Shown here piece by piece: positions 1 through 7,400 of a stretch of DNA of 10,306 nt; the first letter of the stretch is position 1; every line of letters starts with the position of its first letter. The position numbers and the translations under genes are program-made. This DNA comes from an uncultured Prevotellaceae bacterium (GTDB taxonomy: Bacteria > Bacteroidota > Bacteroidia > Bacteroidales > Bacteroidaceae). Location: NCBI GenBank assembly GCA_900313845.1, contig OMTC01000028.1, positions 1 through 10,306 of the forward strand, written 5' to 3'. The notes beneath the pieces are model-generated. The model ran no database searches and was not told where the DNA came from. It saw only the letters and a program-made list of their open reading frames with translations.

Positions 1-3
1 AGC

Positions 4-180
4 GAATCAGGGATTTAGAGGATTTATAAGGATTTGGGGCGCTTCGCTTGAAATTGCATTTAGAATTATCATTTAGAATTTTAAAAAAAAATTAACGTTT
101 CAATTTTAAATTTCATTTCGAGCCGCAGGCGACCAAGTAAATGAAAAGTAATCCTTTAAGATCCTTAAAATCCCTGATTC
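4..180. repeat. Long imperfect inverted repeat with 9-bp tandem units in the arms (MITE-like)
   Basis: The left arm (4-35) and the reverse complement of the right arm (149-180) match at about 26 of 32 positions, beginning with an identical 13-mer GAATCAGGGATTT. Each arm is itself a short tandem array: GGATTTAGA, GGATTTATA, then A plus GGATTT on the left, and GGATTTTAA, GGATCTTAA, then A plus GGATTA on the reverse-complemented right. Complementarity continues weakly inward (GC-rich blocks at 36-53 and 114-134), so the whole stretch could fold as one long hairpin. The interior is A/T-rich and has a direct repeat of CATTTAGAATT (58-68 and 70-80). No transposase is present. Whether it is a mobile element or a static intergenic repeat cannot be decided from one copy. 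Confidence 0.6.
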
Positions 181-228
181 ATTCTTCACTAAAAAAAACT
201 CCGTAGAGTTGAAGTAATGAGAGAAAAA

Positions 229-260
229 GTTTAGAAAAATTTGGCAGTTTAGAGAAAATT
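229..260. repeat. 17-bp-period direct repeat upstream of the small winged-helix-like gene
   Basis: AGTTTAGAAAAATT (229-242) recurs as AGTTTAGAGAAAATT (246-260). The pair lies about 55-85 bases before the start codon at 315. A tandem pair on roughly 1.6 helical turns could be a binding site, but the sequence is A/T-rich and may be coincidental. I see no clear TAnnTTTG promoter box between here and the start codon. Confidence 0.3.
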
Positions 261-314
261 GACGTTATTTGTAACATCTTGCAAATATCGTGAAAACAAG
301 TCGAAGAAATTGAA

Positions 315-680
315 ATGAAGAACCAATACTATAATGAAATGGTACAGTTGCTGATGGATCACCCCAAGGGAATGCGGGTGGGAGTGATGGCACGTATCAT
401 TTACAATAGCAATTGCGACTTGTTCGACACCGATGCGAAAGGCCGTTTCAGGAAGATTTACGAGAGTGTGAAACGGTATTTGTGGACGCAGAGCCGCCAG
501 AAGCATTCCCCGTTCGAGCGGTTGAAATGGGGGACATACGGCTTGAGAAAGAACTTCGTTTTCCAGTTGGAATTGGCATTCGACGATTGGGATGAGGAAA
601 GCATTGACTTGAAAAAAATGCAGAAAGAGCCACGCGCTTCTAAGAATCCAGAAGCCTACATGCTCGACATGTTTGCATGA
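315..680 (+). CDS. Small basic protein, possible winged-helix DNA-binding fold; function unknown
   Basis: The predicted protein has 121 residues, no signal peptide and no membrane segment. I cannot name a family with certainty. The first half looks helical and basic (residues 1-60). It is followed at 61-79 by a pattern of polar residues, S-P-F-E-R-L, then W-G-T-Y-G-L-R, which resembles the wing of HARE-HTH-like winged-helix domains, where an aromatic-Gly-Tyr-Gly/Leu strand ends the fold. The tail (80-121) is acidic, then basic, and may be disordered. A DNA-binding role is an inference from this pattern only. The start at 315 fits an A-rich Bacteroidetes leader, and no other in-frame ATG is better. 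The gene stands alone: an inverted repeat lies upstream and 540 bases without a gene lie downstream, so context gives no function. Confidence 0.75.
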   Translation: MKNQYYNEMVQLLMDHPKGMRVGVMARIIYNSNCDLFDTDAKGRFRKIYESVKRYLWTQSRQKHSPFERLKWGTYGLRKNFVFQLELAFDDWDEESIDLKKMQKEPRASKNPEAYMLDMFA

Positions 681-731
681 GAGAAAAATGTTAAAAGATG
701 AAAAATTTTTTGGCTAAAAAGGCAAAAAAGC

Positions 732-753
732 ACGTGTGTGCGAAAACACATGT
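732..753 (-). terminator. Candidate leftward hairpin terminator
   Basis: ACGTGTGT (732-739) pairs with ACACATGT (746-753), an 8-bp stem with one G-T wobble and a six-base loop. On the plus strand no T-run follows. On the minus strand the stem is followed by GCTTTTTTGCC, as in an intrinsic terminator for leftward transcription. No minus-strand gene is visible to its right, so it may instead be a simple 3' hairpin of the 315-680 transcript. Confidence 0.3.
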
Positions 754-796
754 TACAAAACATACGAAAAACTGATAAATTCTACTAAATGTTCTC

Positions 797-804
797 TACC
801 TTTG
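797..804 (+). promoter_or_regulatory. Bacteroidetes -7 promoter box TACCTTTG
   Basis: TACCTTTG matches the Bacteroidetes primary-sigma -7 consensus TAnnTTTG. No clear TTTG -33 box lies 19-21 bases upstream, so the promoter is only half supported. Transcription would start near 810, just ahead of the hairpin terminator at 860-890, with no ORF in between. Confidence 0.45.
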
Positions 805-809
805 CAGCA

Positions 810-890
810 TCCTAAAAACAATCTTTTTACCTTAAAAAAAATTAATACTTATTGAGAACAAAAGAGGTGCTCGTGAGAGTACCTCTTTTT
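810..890 (+). ncRNA. Candidate small RNA of about 80 nt
   Basis: The segment is bounded by a TAnnTTTG promoter box (797-804) and a strong intrinsic terminator (860-890). It contains no ATG, so it is unlikely to encode a peptide. Its 5' part is A/T-rich and mostly single-stranded apart from a weak U-run/A-run pairing (about 823-840); the 3' part is the terminator hairpin. This layout fits a stand-alone small RNA. The alternative is a terminated leader or decayed gene remnant, since the next gene begins more than 300 bases downstream behind its own promoter. I do not recognise a named RNA family. The 5' end is estimated from the promoter box. Confidence 0.4.
860..890 (+). terminator. Intrinsic terminator with GNRA tetraloop
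   Basis: AAAAGAGGTGCTC (860-872) pairs with GAGTACCTCTTTT (877-889) as a continuous 13-bp stem with one G-T wobble, closed by a GTGA tetraloop of the stable GNRA class. A T-run is built into the 3' arm, and CGTCTTTT follows. This is a textbook rho-independent terminator for rightward transcription. The reverse direction also has A/T-rich arms, so it may act both ways. Confidence 0.8.
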
Positions 891-1052
891 CGTCTTTTAT
901 ATGATATGACTGAAGGTGCGTTTTAAAAATTCTGTTCTAATAGCAACAACTCGTAAATGTGATTGATTATAGATAAAAAATACTCTTTTTGCGATTGAGT
1001 ATGTGAATAATTGCTAAATAATGACCAGAAAGGGAAAAAAGAGCGGAAACTT

Positions 1053-1085
1053 TTTGGAAAGGCTTAGTTTTTCTGCGTAACTTTG
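1053..1085 (+). promoter_or_regulatory. Bacteroidetes promoter of the tetR-efflux operon
   Basis: TTTG at 1053-1056 and TAACTTTG at 1078-1085 are separated by 21 bases, matching the Bacteroidetes housekeeping promoter consensus (TTTG, 19-21 bases, TAnnTTTG). Transcription would start near 1090, giving a leader of about 130 nt before the tetR start codon. No comparable box is found before the three pump genes, so this is the likely promoter of the whole operon. Confidence 0.7.
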
Positions 1086-1101
1086 CAAAAAATTTGGTAT
1101 T

Positions 1102-1155
1102 GTGGTGTGGGTTTAGGCATTTTTTGTCTCGGTTTTTCATAGACCCATCTTCCAC
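1102..1155 (+). promoter_or_regulatory. Foldable leader hairpin upstream of tetR
   Basis: GTGG (1102-1105) pairs with CCAC (1152-1155), and TGGGTTTA (1108-1115) pairs with TAGACCCA (1140-1147, one wobble), separated by a small internal loop. The terminal loop is about 24 nt and U-rich. The structure sits at the beginning of the predicted operon mRNA. It could affect mRNA stability or translation, or could be incidental. It matches no riboswitch that I recognise. Confidence 0.35.
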
Positions 1156-1157
1156 TG

Positions 1158-1183
1158 AAAGTACTTTGGTACACATATATATA
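1158..1183. promoter_or_regulatory. Palindromes in the tetR leader, candidate operator
   Basis: AAAGTACTTT (1158-1167) is a perfect 10-bp palindrome and is followed by an alternating AT tract (1173-1183). TetR-family dimers bind palindromes near their own promoters, so this is a plausible autoregulatory operator. The site lies some 70 bases downstream of the expected transcription start, which is further than usual, and the core is short. Direct repeats TAAGGATCG (1187-1195 and 1196-1204 region) follow. Confidence 0.25.
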
Positions 1184-1222
1184 TAATAAGGATCGTAAGG
1201 ATCGAAAATAAGAATCGAAAAG

Positions 1223-1843
1223 ATGAATCAATACGAACTAAACCGAATCAAACAGAGGGAACGCATCATGAAATATGCGTTCGGCGAGTTTTTGAAGAAA
1301 GGTTTGAAGGCTGTGAAAGTGGATAACATCGCTGCTGACATGGGTATTTCGAAACGCACTCTGTATGAACTCTTTGGTGACAAGGAAAGATTGTTGATTG
1401 AATGCTTGAAATATAACCATGAGCAAAGGCGGGTGGAATTCGAGCAGATTCGCAAGGATAGCAAAAACGCCTTGGAAACCCTCATCAAAATCTACCACGG
1501 TCGCCTGAAGGAGGTCAACGCGGTGAATCCTGCTTTTCTGAGCGACATCAAGAAATATGATCAACTGATACCGTTCATGGAGCAGATGTCGGAAGAGAAG
1601 AACGAGTTTGCCTTGATGTTTATTGAGGAATGCGTGAAGGAAGGCTTGTTCCGTAGCGACATTGACTATAACTTGCTGCTGAACACTTTTGACATTCTTT
1701 GCAGGGCGATTCTCGACAACGAGCTCTACAAGCAATATGGCTTCGAGAGTATTGTGAACACGCTCGATTTGACTTTCATTCGTGGCGTGTGCACCGCAAA
1801 GGGTTTGGAAATCGTTGACTCCAGCAAGTATTCTTTGCTGTAG
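1223..1843 (+). CDS. TetR/AcrR-family transcriptional repressor of the efflux operon
   Basis: This 206-residue protein has the usual TetR-family length. Residues 9-58 form the N-terminal three-helix DNA-binding domain: a first helix (R12-F23), then the helix-turn-helix with V33-N35-I36, A38-M40-G41-I42, T46-L47-Y48 and F51-K54, which is the hallmark 'gis..tlY..F..Ke.L' pattern. The C-terminal helices (about 65-195) form the ligand-binding and dimer domain, which is variable and does not reveal the ligand. It is the first gene of the run, before a channel, adaptor and RND pump on the same strand, the standard arrangement for a local repressor released by pump substrates. A strong promoter lies about 140 bases upstream. 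The next gene starts 100 bases downstream with no promoter box in the gap, so co-transcription and autoregulation are likely. Confidence 0.92.
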   Translation: MNQYELNRIKQRERIMKYAFGEFLKKGLKAVKVDNIAADMGISKRTLYELFGDKERLLIECLKYNHEQRRVEFEQIRKDSKNALETLIKIYHGRLKEVNAVNPAFLSDIKKYDQLIPFMEQMSEEKNEFALMFIEECVKEGLFRSDIDYNLLLNTFDILCRAILDNELYKQYGFESIVNTLDLTFIRGVCTAKGLEIVDSSKYSLL

Positions 1844-1907
1844 GCTACCAGCTGAAACGGGACCTCGCGAAAGCAGGGAGGACTCGAAAAGCGCATGGAA
1901 TCAGAAT

Positions 1908-1920
1908 TATAATCATTATA
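1908..1920. promoter_or_regulatory. 13-bp perfect palindrome between tetR and the channel gene
   Basis: TATAAT-C-ATTATA is a perfect palindrome with a single central base, 24 bases before the start codon of the channel gene. It could be a second binding site for the upstream TetR protein or a weak hairpin near the ribosome-binding region. Its pure A/T content makes chance occurrence fairly likely. Confidence 0.3.
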
Positions 1921-1943
1921 CAAGACACAGTAGAAACAAGAAA

Positions 1944-3308
1944 ATGAAATCGAAAGGCAGAAGATTGTTTTTGTGCTTGATGGCTTCCATCATGGCGATG
2001 GGCACCAAGGCACAAGAGTCGGTTCAGACGGAATCAGTGGGCACACTGGACCTGAACCTGGAGAAAGCCATTGAGATTGCGTTGGCTGAGAATCCAACCA
2101 TCAAGGTGGCTGACAAGGACATCGAACTGAAGAAGGTGGCTGACAAGGAGGCATGGCAGGCCCTGTTGCCCGAAGTGAACGTAACTGGAAACCTGCAACA
2201 CACGTTGCTGGCTGCGGAAATGAAGCTGAACACGCCTGCTGGTACGCAGAAGTTCAAGATGGGTCAGGACGGAACGAACACGGTGGCTGCTGCTGCAACG
2301 CTCAGCATGCCGTTGTTTGCACCTGCCGTTTACCAAAACATGAAGTTGACGAAAGCCGACATCAAACTGGCGCAGGAAAAGGCTCGCTCGAGTCGCCTCG
2401 ACCTCATCAAACAAGTGTCGAAGGCTTACTATCAGGCGCTCCTTGCGAAGGACAGCTACGAGGTGATGCAGAAGTCGTTCAAGACGTCGAAGCAGAACTA
2501 CGAGGTGGTGGAGAAGAAATTCAACGTGGGCAGAGTGAGCGAATACGACAAGATTTCGGCTGAAGTGCAGATGCGATCGATGGAATCTGCCTTGACGAGT
2601 GCGCAGACGGGCATGACGCTCGCCATGCTGCAACTGAAGGTGCTGATGGGTGTGACGGAGAATGTGGATTTGAAAATCAACGACCAGCTGAAGAACTACG
2701 AGAGCCAACTCGTATTGCCTGAGACTTATTCCTTCTCGCAGGAGCTTCAGAACAACTCTTCCTTGCGTCAGTTTGAACTGAACAAGAACCTATTAGAGCG
2801 CAGTCTTAAAATCCAACGCACGAACTTCATGCCTACCTTGGCTTTCCAGTTGACGGGTCAGTACCAATCGCTCTACAACAAGGACTGGGCTTTGTGGAAC
2901 TATGAATATGCGCCAAGTGCTTCGTTCACGCTGGTGCTGAGCATCCCTATCTACAAGGCTAAGAACTGGACTGGACTGAAGAAAATTAAAATCCAGATGG
3001 CGCAACTGGAAGATAACCGAATCAATACGGAGCGCCAACTGAACATGGCTGCCCAGAGCTATAGCAAGAACATGGCTTCGAGCATCGCTCAGATAGGTAG
3101 CAACAAGACTGCTGTGCAGCAGGCTGACAAGGCTGTGATGATTTCGGAGAAGCGTTACGAGGTGGGACGCGGAACGATCCTTGAACTGAACCAGAGCGAG
3201 GTGGCACTGACGCAGGCTGAACTCACCTACAACCAGAGCATCTATGACTATCTCAACAACCGTGCTGACCTCGACTACACGCTCGGACGAGAGACCTATT
3301 TGAAATAA
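1944..3308 (+). CDS. TolC-type outer-membrane efflux channel (OMF family)
   Basis: The start at 1944 is chosen because it begins a clean signal peptide (basic K2-R7, hydrophobic L8-M19, likely cleavage after T-K-A at 23). The open frame extends upstream into tetR but that part has no protein-like character. The protein has 454 residues, normal for this family. Two related halves are visible, each an OEP repeat: about 37-235 and 265-447. Each has a strand entry (S-M-P-L-F at 121-125; S-I-P-I-Y at 333-337) and the conserved motif F/Y-x-V-G-R (193-197 and 405-409, the latter followed by G-T-I-L-E-L). Three such chains should form a barrel in the outer membrane with a helical tunnel in the periplasm, letting substrates leave the cell. 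It lies between tetR and the adaptor gene, 71 bases before the latter. Confidence 0.93.
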   Translation: MKSKGRRLFLCLMASIMAMGTKAQESVQTESVGTLDLNLEKAIEIALAENPTIKVADKDIELKKVADKEAWQALLPEVNVTGNLQHTLLAAEMKLNTPAGTQKFKMGQDGTNTVAAAATLSMPLFAPAVYQNMKLTKADIKLAQEKARSSRLDLIKQVSKAYYQALLAKDSYEVMQKSFKTSKQNYEVVEKKFNVGRVSEYDKISAEVQMRSMESALTSAQTGMTLAMLQLKVLMGVTENVDLKINDQLKNYESQLVLPETYSFSQELQNNSSLRQFELNKNLLERSLKIQRTNFMPTLAFQLTGQYQSLYNKDWALWNYEYAPSASFTLVLSIPIYKAKNWTGLKKIKIQMAQLEDNRINTERQLNMAAQSYSKNMASSIAQIGSNKTAVQQADKAVMISEKRYEVGRGTILELNQSEVALTQAELTYNQSIYDYLNNRADLDYTLGRETYLK

Positions 3309-3316
3309 GGTGGGTT

Positions 3317-3337
3317 CTAAAAAATTCTGTTTTTTAG
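3317..3337 (+). other. A/T hairpin between channel and adaptor genes
   Basis: CTAAAAAA (3317-3324) pairs perfectly with TTTTTTAG (3330-3337) around a five-base loop. The stem is almost wholly A-T, so it is weak as a terminator. It may mark an mRNA processing or partial termination point that tunes expression of the downstream adaptor and pump, or may have no function. Confidence 0.3.
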
Positions 3338-3379
3338 TTCACTTAACGATAACAAGGAAGAAATAATAAAGATTAAGAT

Positions 3380-4432
3380 ATGAAGAAGAACATTTCGGCT
3401 GCACTCCTCTTGGCTGCAGCATTGATGGTTAGCTCGTGCGGCGGTGACAAGAAGGATGCTGCGAAGGGCAATGAAAAACCTCAGGTGAAAGTGGAAACGG
3501 CAAAGCTTCAGTCGATTCCTCAAACAGAAACTTACTCCGCCACGGTGGAGAGCGACGTGAAGAACAACATCTCGCCTAACGCTCCGCTCCGCATCGAAAG
3601 AATCTTAGTGGATGTGGGCGACGTGGTTCGCAAGGGACAGGTGCTCGTTCAGCTCGATGCTTCGAACTTGCGCCAAAACAAACTGCAGGTGGATAACATG
3701 AAACTCCAGTTGGAAAACGTGAAGACGGAGTTCAACCGCACAAGTGCGTTGTTCCAAGTGGGTGGCGCTTCGCAGGCTGAATTCGACAATGCGAAACTGG
3801 CGCTCGACAATGCCCGTATGCAACTGAACGTGTATGAGACGCAGTATCGTCAGCTCGTGCAGAACACGCAACTCACTGCTCCTGTCTCGGGCGTGGTGAC
3901 TGTCCGCAACTACGACAATGGTGACATGTATGCTGCTCAGCCAATCCTCACCATCGAACAGACCAACCCTGTGAAGGTGCTCGTGAACATTTCCGAAACC
4001 TACTACAAGCAGATGAGAAGGGGAATGCCTGTGGAAATCAAGCTCGATGCCTACCCTGGCGAGAACTTCTATGGAAAGGTGACTACGGTGTATCCAAGCA
4101 TCGACGTGACGACTCACACCTTCCCTGTGGAGGTGACCATCGGCAACTCCTCGCAGAAGGTACGCCCAGGCATGTATGCCCACGCTACTGTGAACTTCGG
4201 CGACAAGCAGCACGTCATCGTGCCCGACGTGGCTGTGGTGAAGCAGATTGGTGCTGGCGACCGCTATGTGTATGTGTATAAGGATGGCAAGGTGAGCTAC
4301 AACAAGGTGGAACTTGGCCAACACATCGGTGGCCAGTACGAAATCCTGAGCGGCGTGGAGAACGGCGACCAGGTGGTGACTGCTGGTCAGGCTCGTCTTG
4401 CCAACGGACGTGAAGTTGAGATAATTAAATGA
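3380..4432 (+). CDS. RND efflux periplasmic adaptor subunit (membrane fusion protein), lipoprotein
   Basis: The 350-residue protein begins with a lipoprotein signal: K2-K3, a hydrophobic stretch, and lipobox V-S-S-C with Cys20 as the lipid anchor. The residues after the Cys (GGDKKD) do not look like the Bacteroidetes surface-export signal, so a periplasm-facing anchor is likely. Domain order follows the HlyD/AcrA family: first lipoyl half (about 63-95, with V-R-K-G-Q-V-L-V), alpha-helical hairpin (96-160), second lipoyl half (163-193, with L-T-A-P-V-S-G-V-V), beta-barrel (197-275, with R-P-G-M at 262-265) and membrane-proximal domain (276-350). It should bridge the pump at 4488 to the channel at 1944. 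Spacing to the pump gene is 55 bases, consistent with one operon. Confidence 0.95.
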   Translation: MKKNISAALLLAAALMVSSCGGDKKDAAKGNEKPQVKVETAKLQSIPQTETYSATVESDVKNNISPNAPLRIERILVDVGDVVRKGQVLVQLDASNLRQNKLQVDNMKLQLENVKTEFNRTSALFQVGGASQAEFDNAKLALDNARMQLNVYETQYRQLVQNTQLTAPVSGVVTVRNYDNGDMYAAQPILTIEQTNPVKVLVNISETYYKQMRRGMPVEIKLDAYPGENFYGKVTTVYPSIDVTTHTFPVEVTIGNSSQKVRPGMYAHATVNFGDKQHVIVPDVAVVKQIGAGDRYVYVYKDGKVSYNKVELGQHIGGQYEILSGVENGDQVVTAGQARLANGREVEIIK

Positions 4433-4436
4433 AATT

Positions 4437-4473
4437 GAGGAAAGCGAAAACTACTTTCCGCCTCATCCTTTTT
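4437..4473 (+). terminator. Weak hairpin plus T-run between adaptor and pump genes, possible attenuator
   Basis: GAGG-AAAG (4437-4444) can pair with CTTT plus CCTC (4454-4464) with a 3-nt bulge on the 3' side, followed by CCTTTTT. The stem is imperfect and only eight pairs long. It could cause partial termination and so lower pump expression relative to the adaptor, but it could also be mere chance. The pump is clearly meant to be expressed with its partners. Confidence 0.25.
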
Positions 4474-4487
4474 AAAAACGAATCATA

Positions 4488-7400
4488 ATGAGTTTATACG
4501 AAGGCGCGGTCAAAAGACCGATTATGACAAGCCTCTGCTTCCTGGCAATCATCATCTTTGGCTTGTTCTCGCTGTTGAAACTGCCTATCGACCTCTATCC
4601 AGATGTGGAGACGAACACCATTCTCATCTTCACATACTACAACGGTGCGTCGGCAGAAGATATAGAAAACAACGTGACGCGTCCGCTTGAGAATACGCTC
4701 AACTCGGTGGAGCACCTCAAGCACATCACGTCGAACTCGAGAGAGAACGTGAGCGTTGTCACTATGGAATTTGAATTTGGCTACGACATCGACGACCTCA
4801 CGAACAACGTGCGCGACAAACTCGACATGGTGAGCAACTCCCTGCCTGCCAATGCCAACACGCCTATCCTCTTCAAGTTCTCCTCGGACATGATTCCTAT
4901 CGTGCTGCTCTCTGTGCAGGCAGAGGAAAGCCAGCAGGCACTCTACAAGATTCTGGACGATAACGTTGCCAACCCTCTGGCACGTATCGACGGAGTGGGT
5001 ACCGTGTCGATTGCGGGTGCTCCTGAGCGCGAAATCAATGTCTATATGAACCCTGAGAAGATGGAGGCGTACAAACTGAGCGCTGCTCAGGTGGCTCAAG
5101 CCATTGCCGCTGAGAACCTGAACACGACGGGTGGTTCGATAGATATTGGTTCGCTGACCTACACGGTGCGTACGGAAGGCGAGTTCAACGACCCAAGAGA
5201 GATGTACGACGTGGTTGTGGGCAGCTACAACGGTGCAGCGGTCTATCTGCGCGACGTGGCTCGCATCGTGGACAACGTGCAAGAGCGTGCGCAAGAGGCT
5301 TACACCAATGGTAAGCAAGGTGCCATCGTCATCATCCAGAAGCAGAGTGGTGCCAACTCCGTGGCTATCTCCAACAAGGTCATCGACATGCTCCCTACCC
5401 TGCAGAAGAACCTGCCTTCGGACGTGAACCTGCAAGTGATGATCAACACTTCGGAGAACATTCTCAACACGATCGACACGCTCACCGAAACAATCACTTA
5501 TGCCTTGATTTTCGTGGTGCTCGTGGTGTTCGTCTTCCTGGGCCGCTGGCGTGCTACGCTCATCATCTCCATCACCATCCCAATGTCGCTCATCGCCTCG
5601 TTCATCTATCTGTATGCCACAGGCGGTTCGCTCAACATGATTTCGCTGTCGTGTCTGACCATCGCCATTGGTAACGTTGTGGATGATGCCATTGTGGTGC
5701 TCGAAAATGTCACCACCCACATCGAGCGAGGGTCGTCGCCAAAGCAGGCTGCCATCCACGGAACGAACGAGGTGGCTGTATCCGTTATTGCCTCCACGCT
5801 CACCATGATTGCCGTGTTCTTCCCTCTGACGATGGTGAGCGGTATGTCGGGTGTGCTCTTCAAGCAGCTCGGATGGATGATGTGTATCATCATGACGGTT
5901 TCCACAGTGTCTGCCCTCTCCTTCACGCCAATGCTCTGTTCACAGATGCTGCGCTTGCAGAAGAAGCAAAGCCAGATGTTCAAGAAAATATATGGTCCTG
6001 TGCAGCGTTGGCTCGACAAGCTCGACTTGTGGTATGAGCAGAAAATCAACTGGGCTGTTCGCCATCGTTCCACAGTCATCCTTGGTTCCTTAGGATTCTT
6101 CATCCTCTCCATCGTCATCATGAAGGTGGTGGGTATCAAGAGCGAGTATTTCCCTGCCAACGACTCAGGACGTGTGGGTGTCACCCTCGAAATGCCTATC
6201 GGTACGCGCAAGGAGAAGACCAAGGAGATAGCTCAGCAACTTGCCAACAAGTGGATGCAACGCTATGGCAGCAACCTCAAGGCATGCAACTTCACCGTGG
6301 GTCAGGCTGGCGACAACAACACTTTCGCTTCCCTGCAGAACAACGGTTCGAACATTGCAAGCTTCAACATCCAGTTTGTGCCATCCAACGAACGTAAACA
6401 GGGTCTCGTTTCCATCTGTGACGAGATGCGTGAAGACTGTAAGTCGTTGCCTGAACTGGCAAAATACCAAGTCAACCTCGGTGGTAGTCAGGCTGCTGCC
6501 ATGGGTGGACAGTCAACAGCCACCTTCGAAATCTACGGCTACGACTTGGACGACACCAAGGCTGTTGCCGACCAGATGGTGGCTAAGTTCAAGGAGAACG
6601 AAATGGTGGGACAGACCAGCATTTCCCGTTCTGACTTCTCGCCAGAACTTGTGGTGAATTTCCAACGTGAGAAATTGGCAGAGCTGGGCATTGGCGTCAG
6701 TACGGCAGCATCTTCTGTCCGAAGCCTCATCACTGGTGCCCTGATGAGCTATTATCGCGAGGACGGTGAAGAATACGACATCCTCGTTCGTTACGAGCCA
6801 AGTGCACGTGTCTCCATCGACGACATCTACAACATGCTGATTCCTACGCCTAAGGGAAATGTGAAGGTGCGCGACATTGCCACCATCACGGAATCGGACA
6901 TCGCGCCAACCATCGAGCGCAAGGACCGTCAGCGTATCGTCACGGTGCGTGCCGTGCTCAAGGACGGTTATGCCCTCTCCGATGGTGTTGAGCTGGGAAA
7001 TCAGATCATTGACGAAATGGAAATACCAAGTGGTGTGACCGTACAGGTGGCTGGTTCTTACGAAGACCAACAGGATTCCAACCGCGACCTCGGTACTCTT
7101 GCCATTCTCATCATCCTCCTCGTCTTCATCGTGATGGCAGCTCAGTTCGAGAGCCTCACCTATCCATTCATCATCATGATTTCCGTGCCATTCGCCTTCT
7201 CGGGTATCATCCTGGCACTGACCGTCACAGGCACCAACCTCAACATCATGTCGATGCTCGGTGGTGTGATGCTCATCGGTATCGTTGTGAAGAATGGTAT
7301 TGTGCTCATCGACATGATGCGTCTGCTCCGTGAACGCGGCTACGGACTCATCCGTGCAGCCGTGGCAGCAGCCAAGAGCCGTCTCCGCCCAATCCTCATG

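Noticed and set aside
1782..1943. N-terminal extension of the channel protein overlapping tetR
   Set aside because: The extension has no protein-like features and would bury the signal peptide that begins at 1944.
4494..5759. 421-codon open frame antisense to the RND pump
   Set aside because: It mirrors the pump's codon pattern, is rich in His, Asp, Arg and Val as expected of an antisense shadow, and has no domain, promoter or leader. The plus-strand protein is unmistakable.
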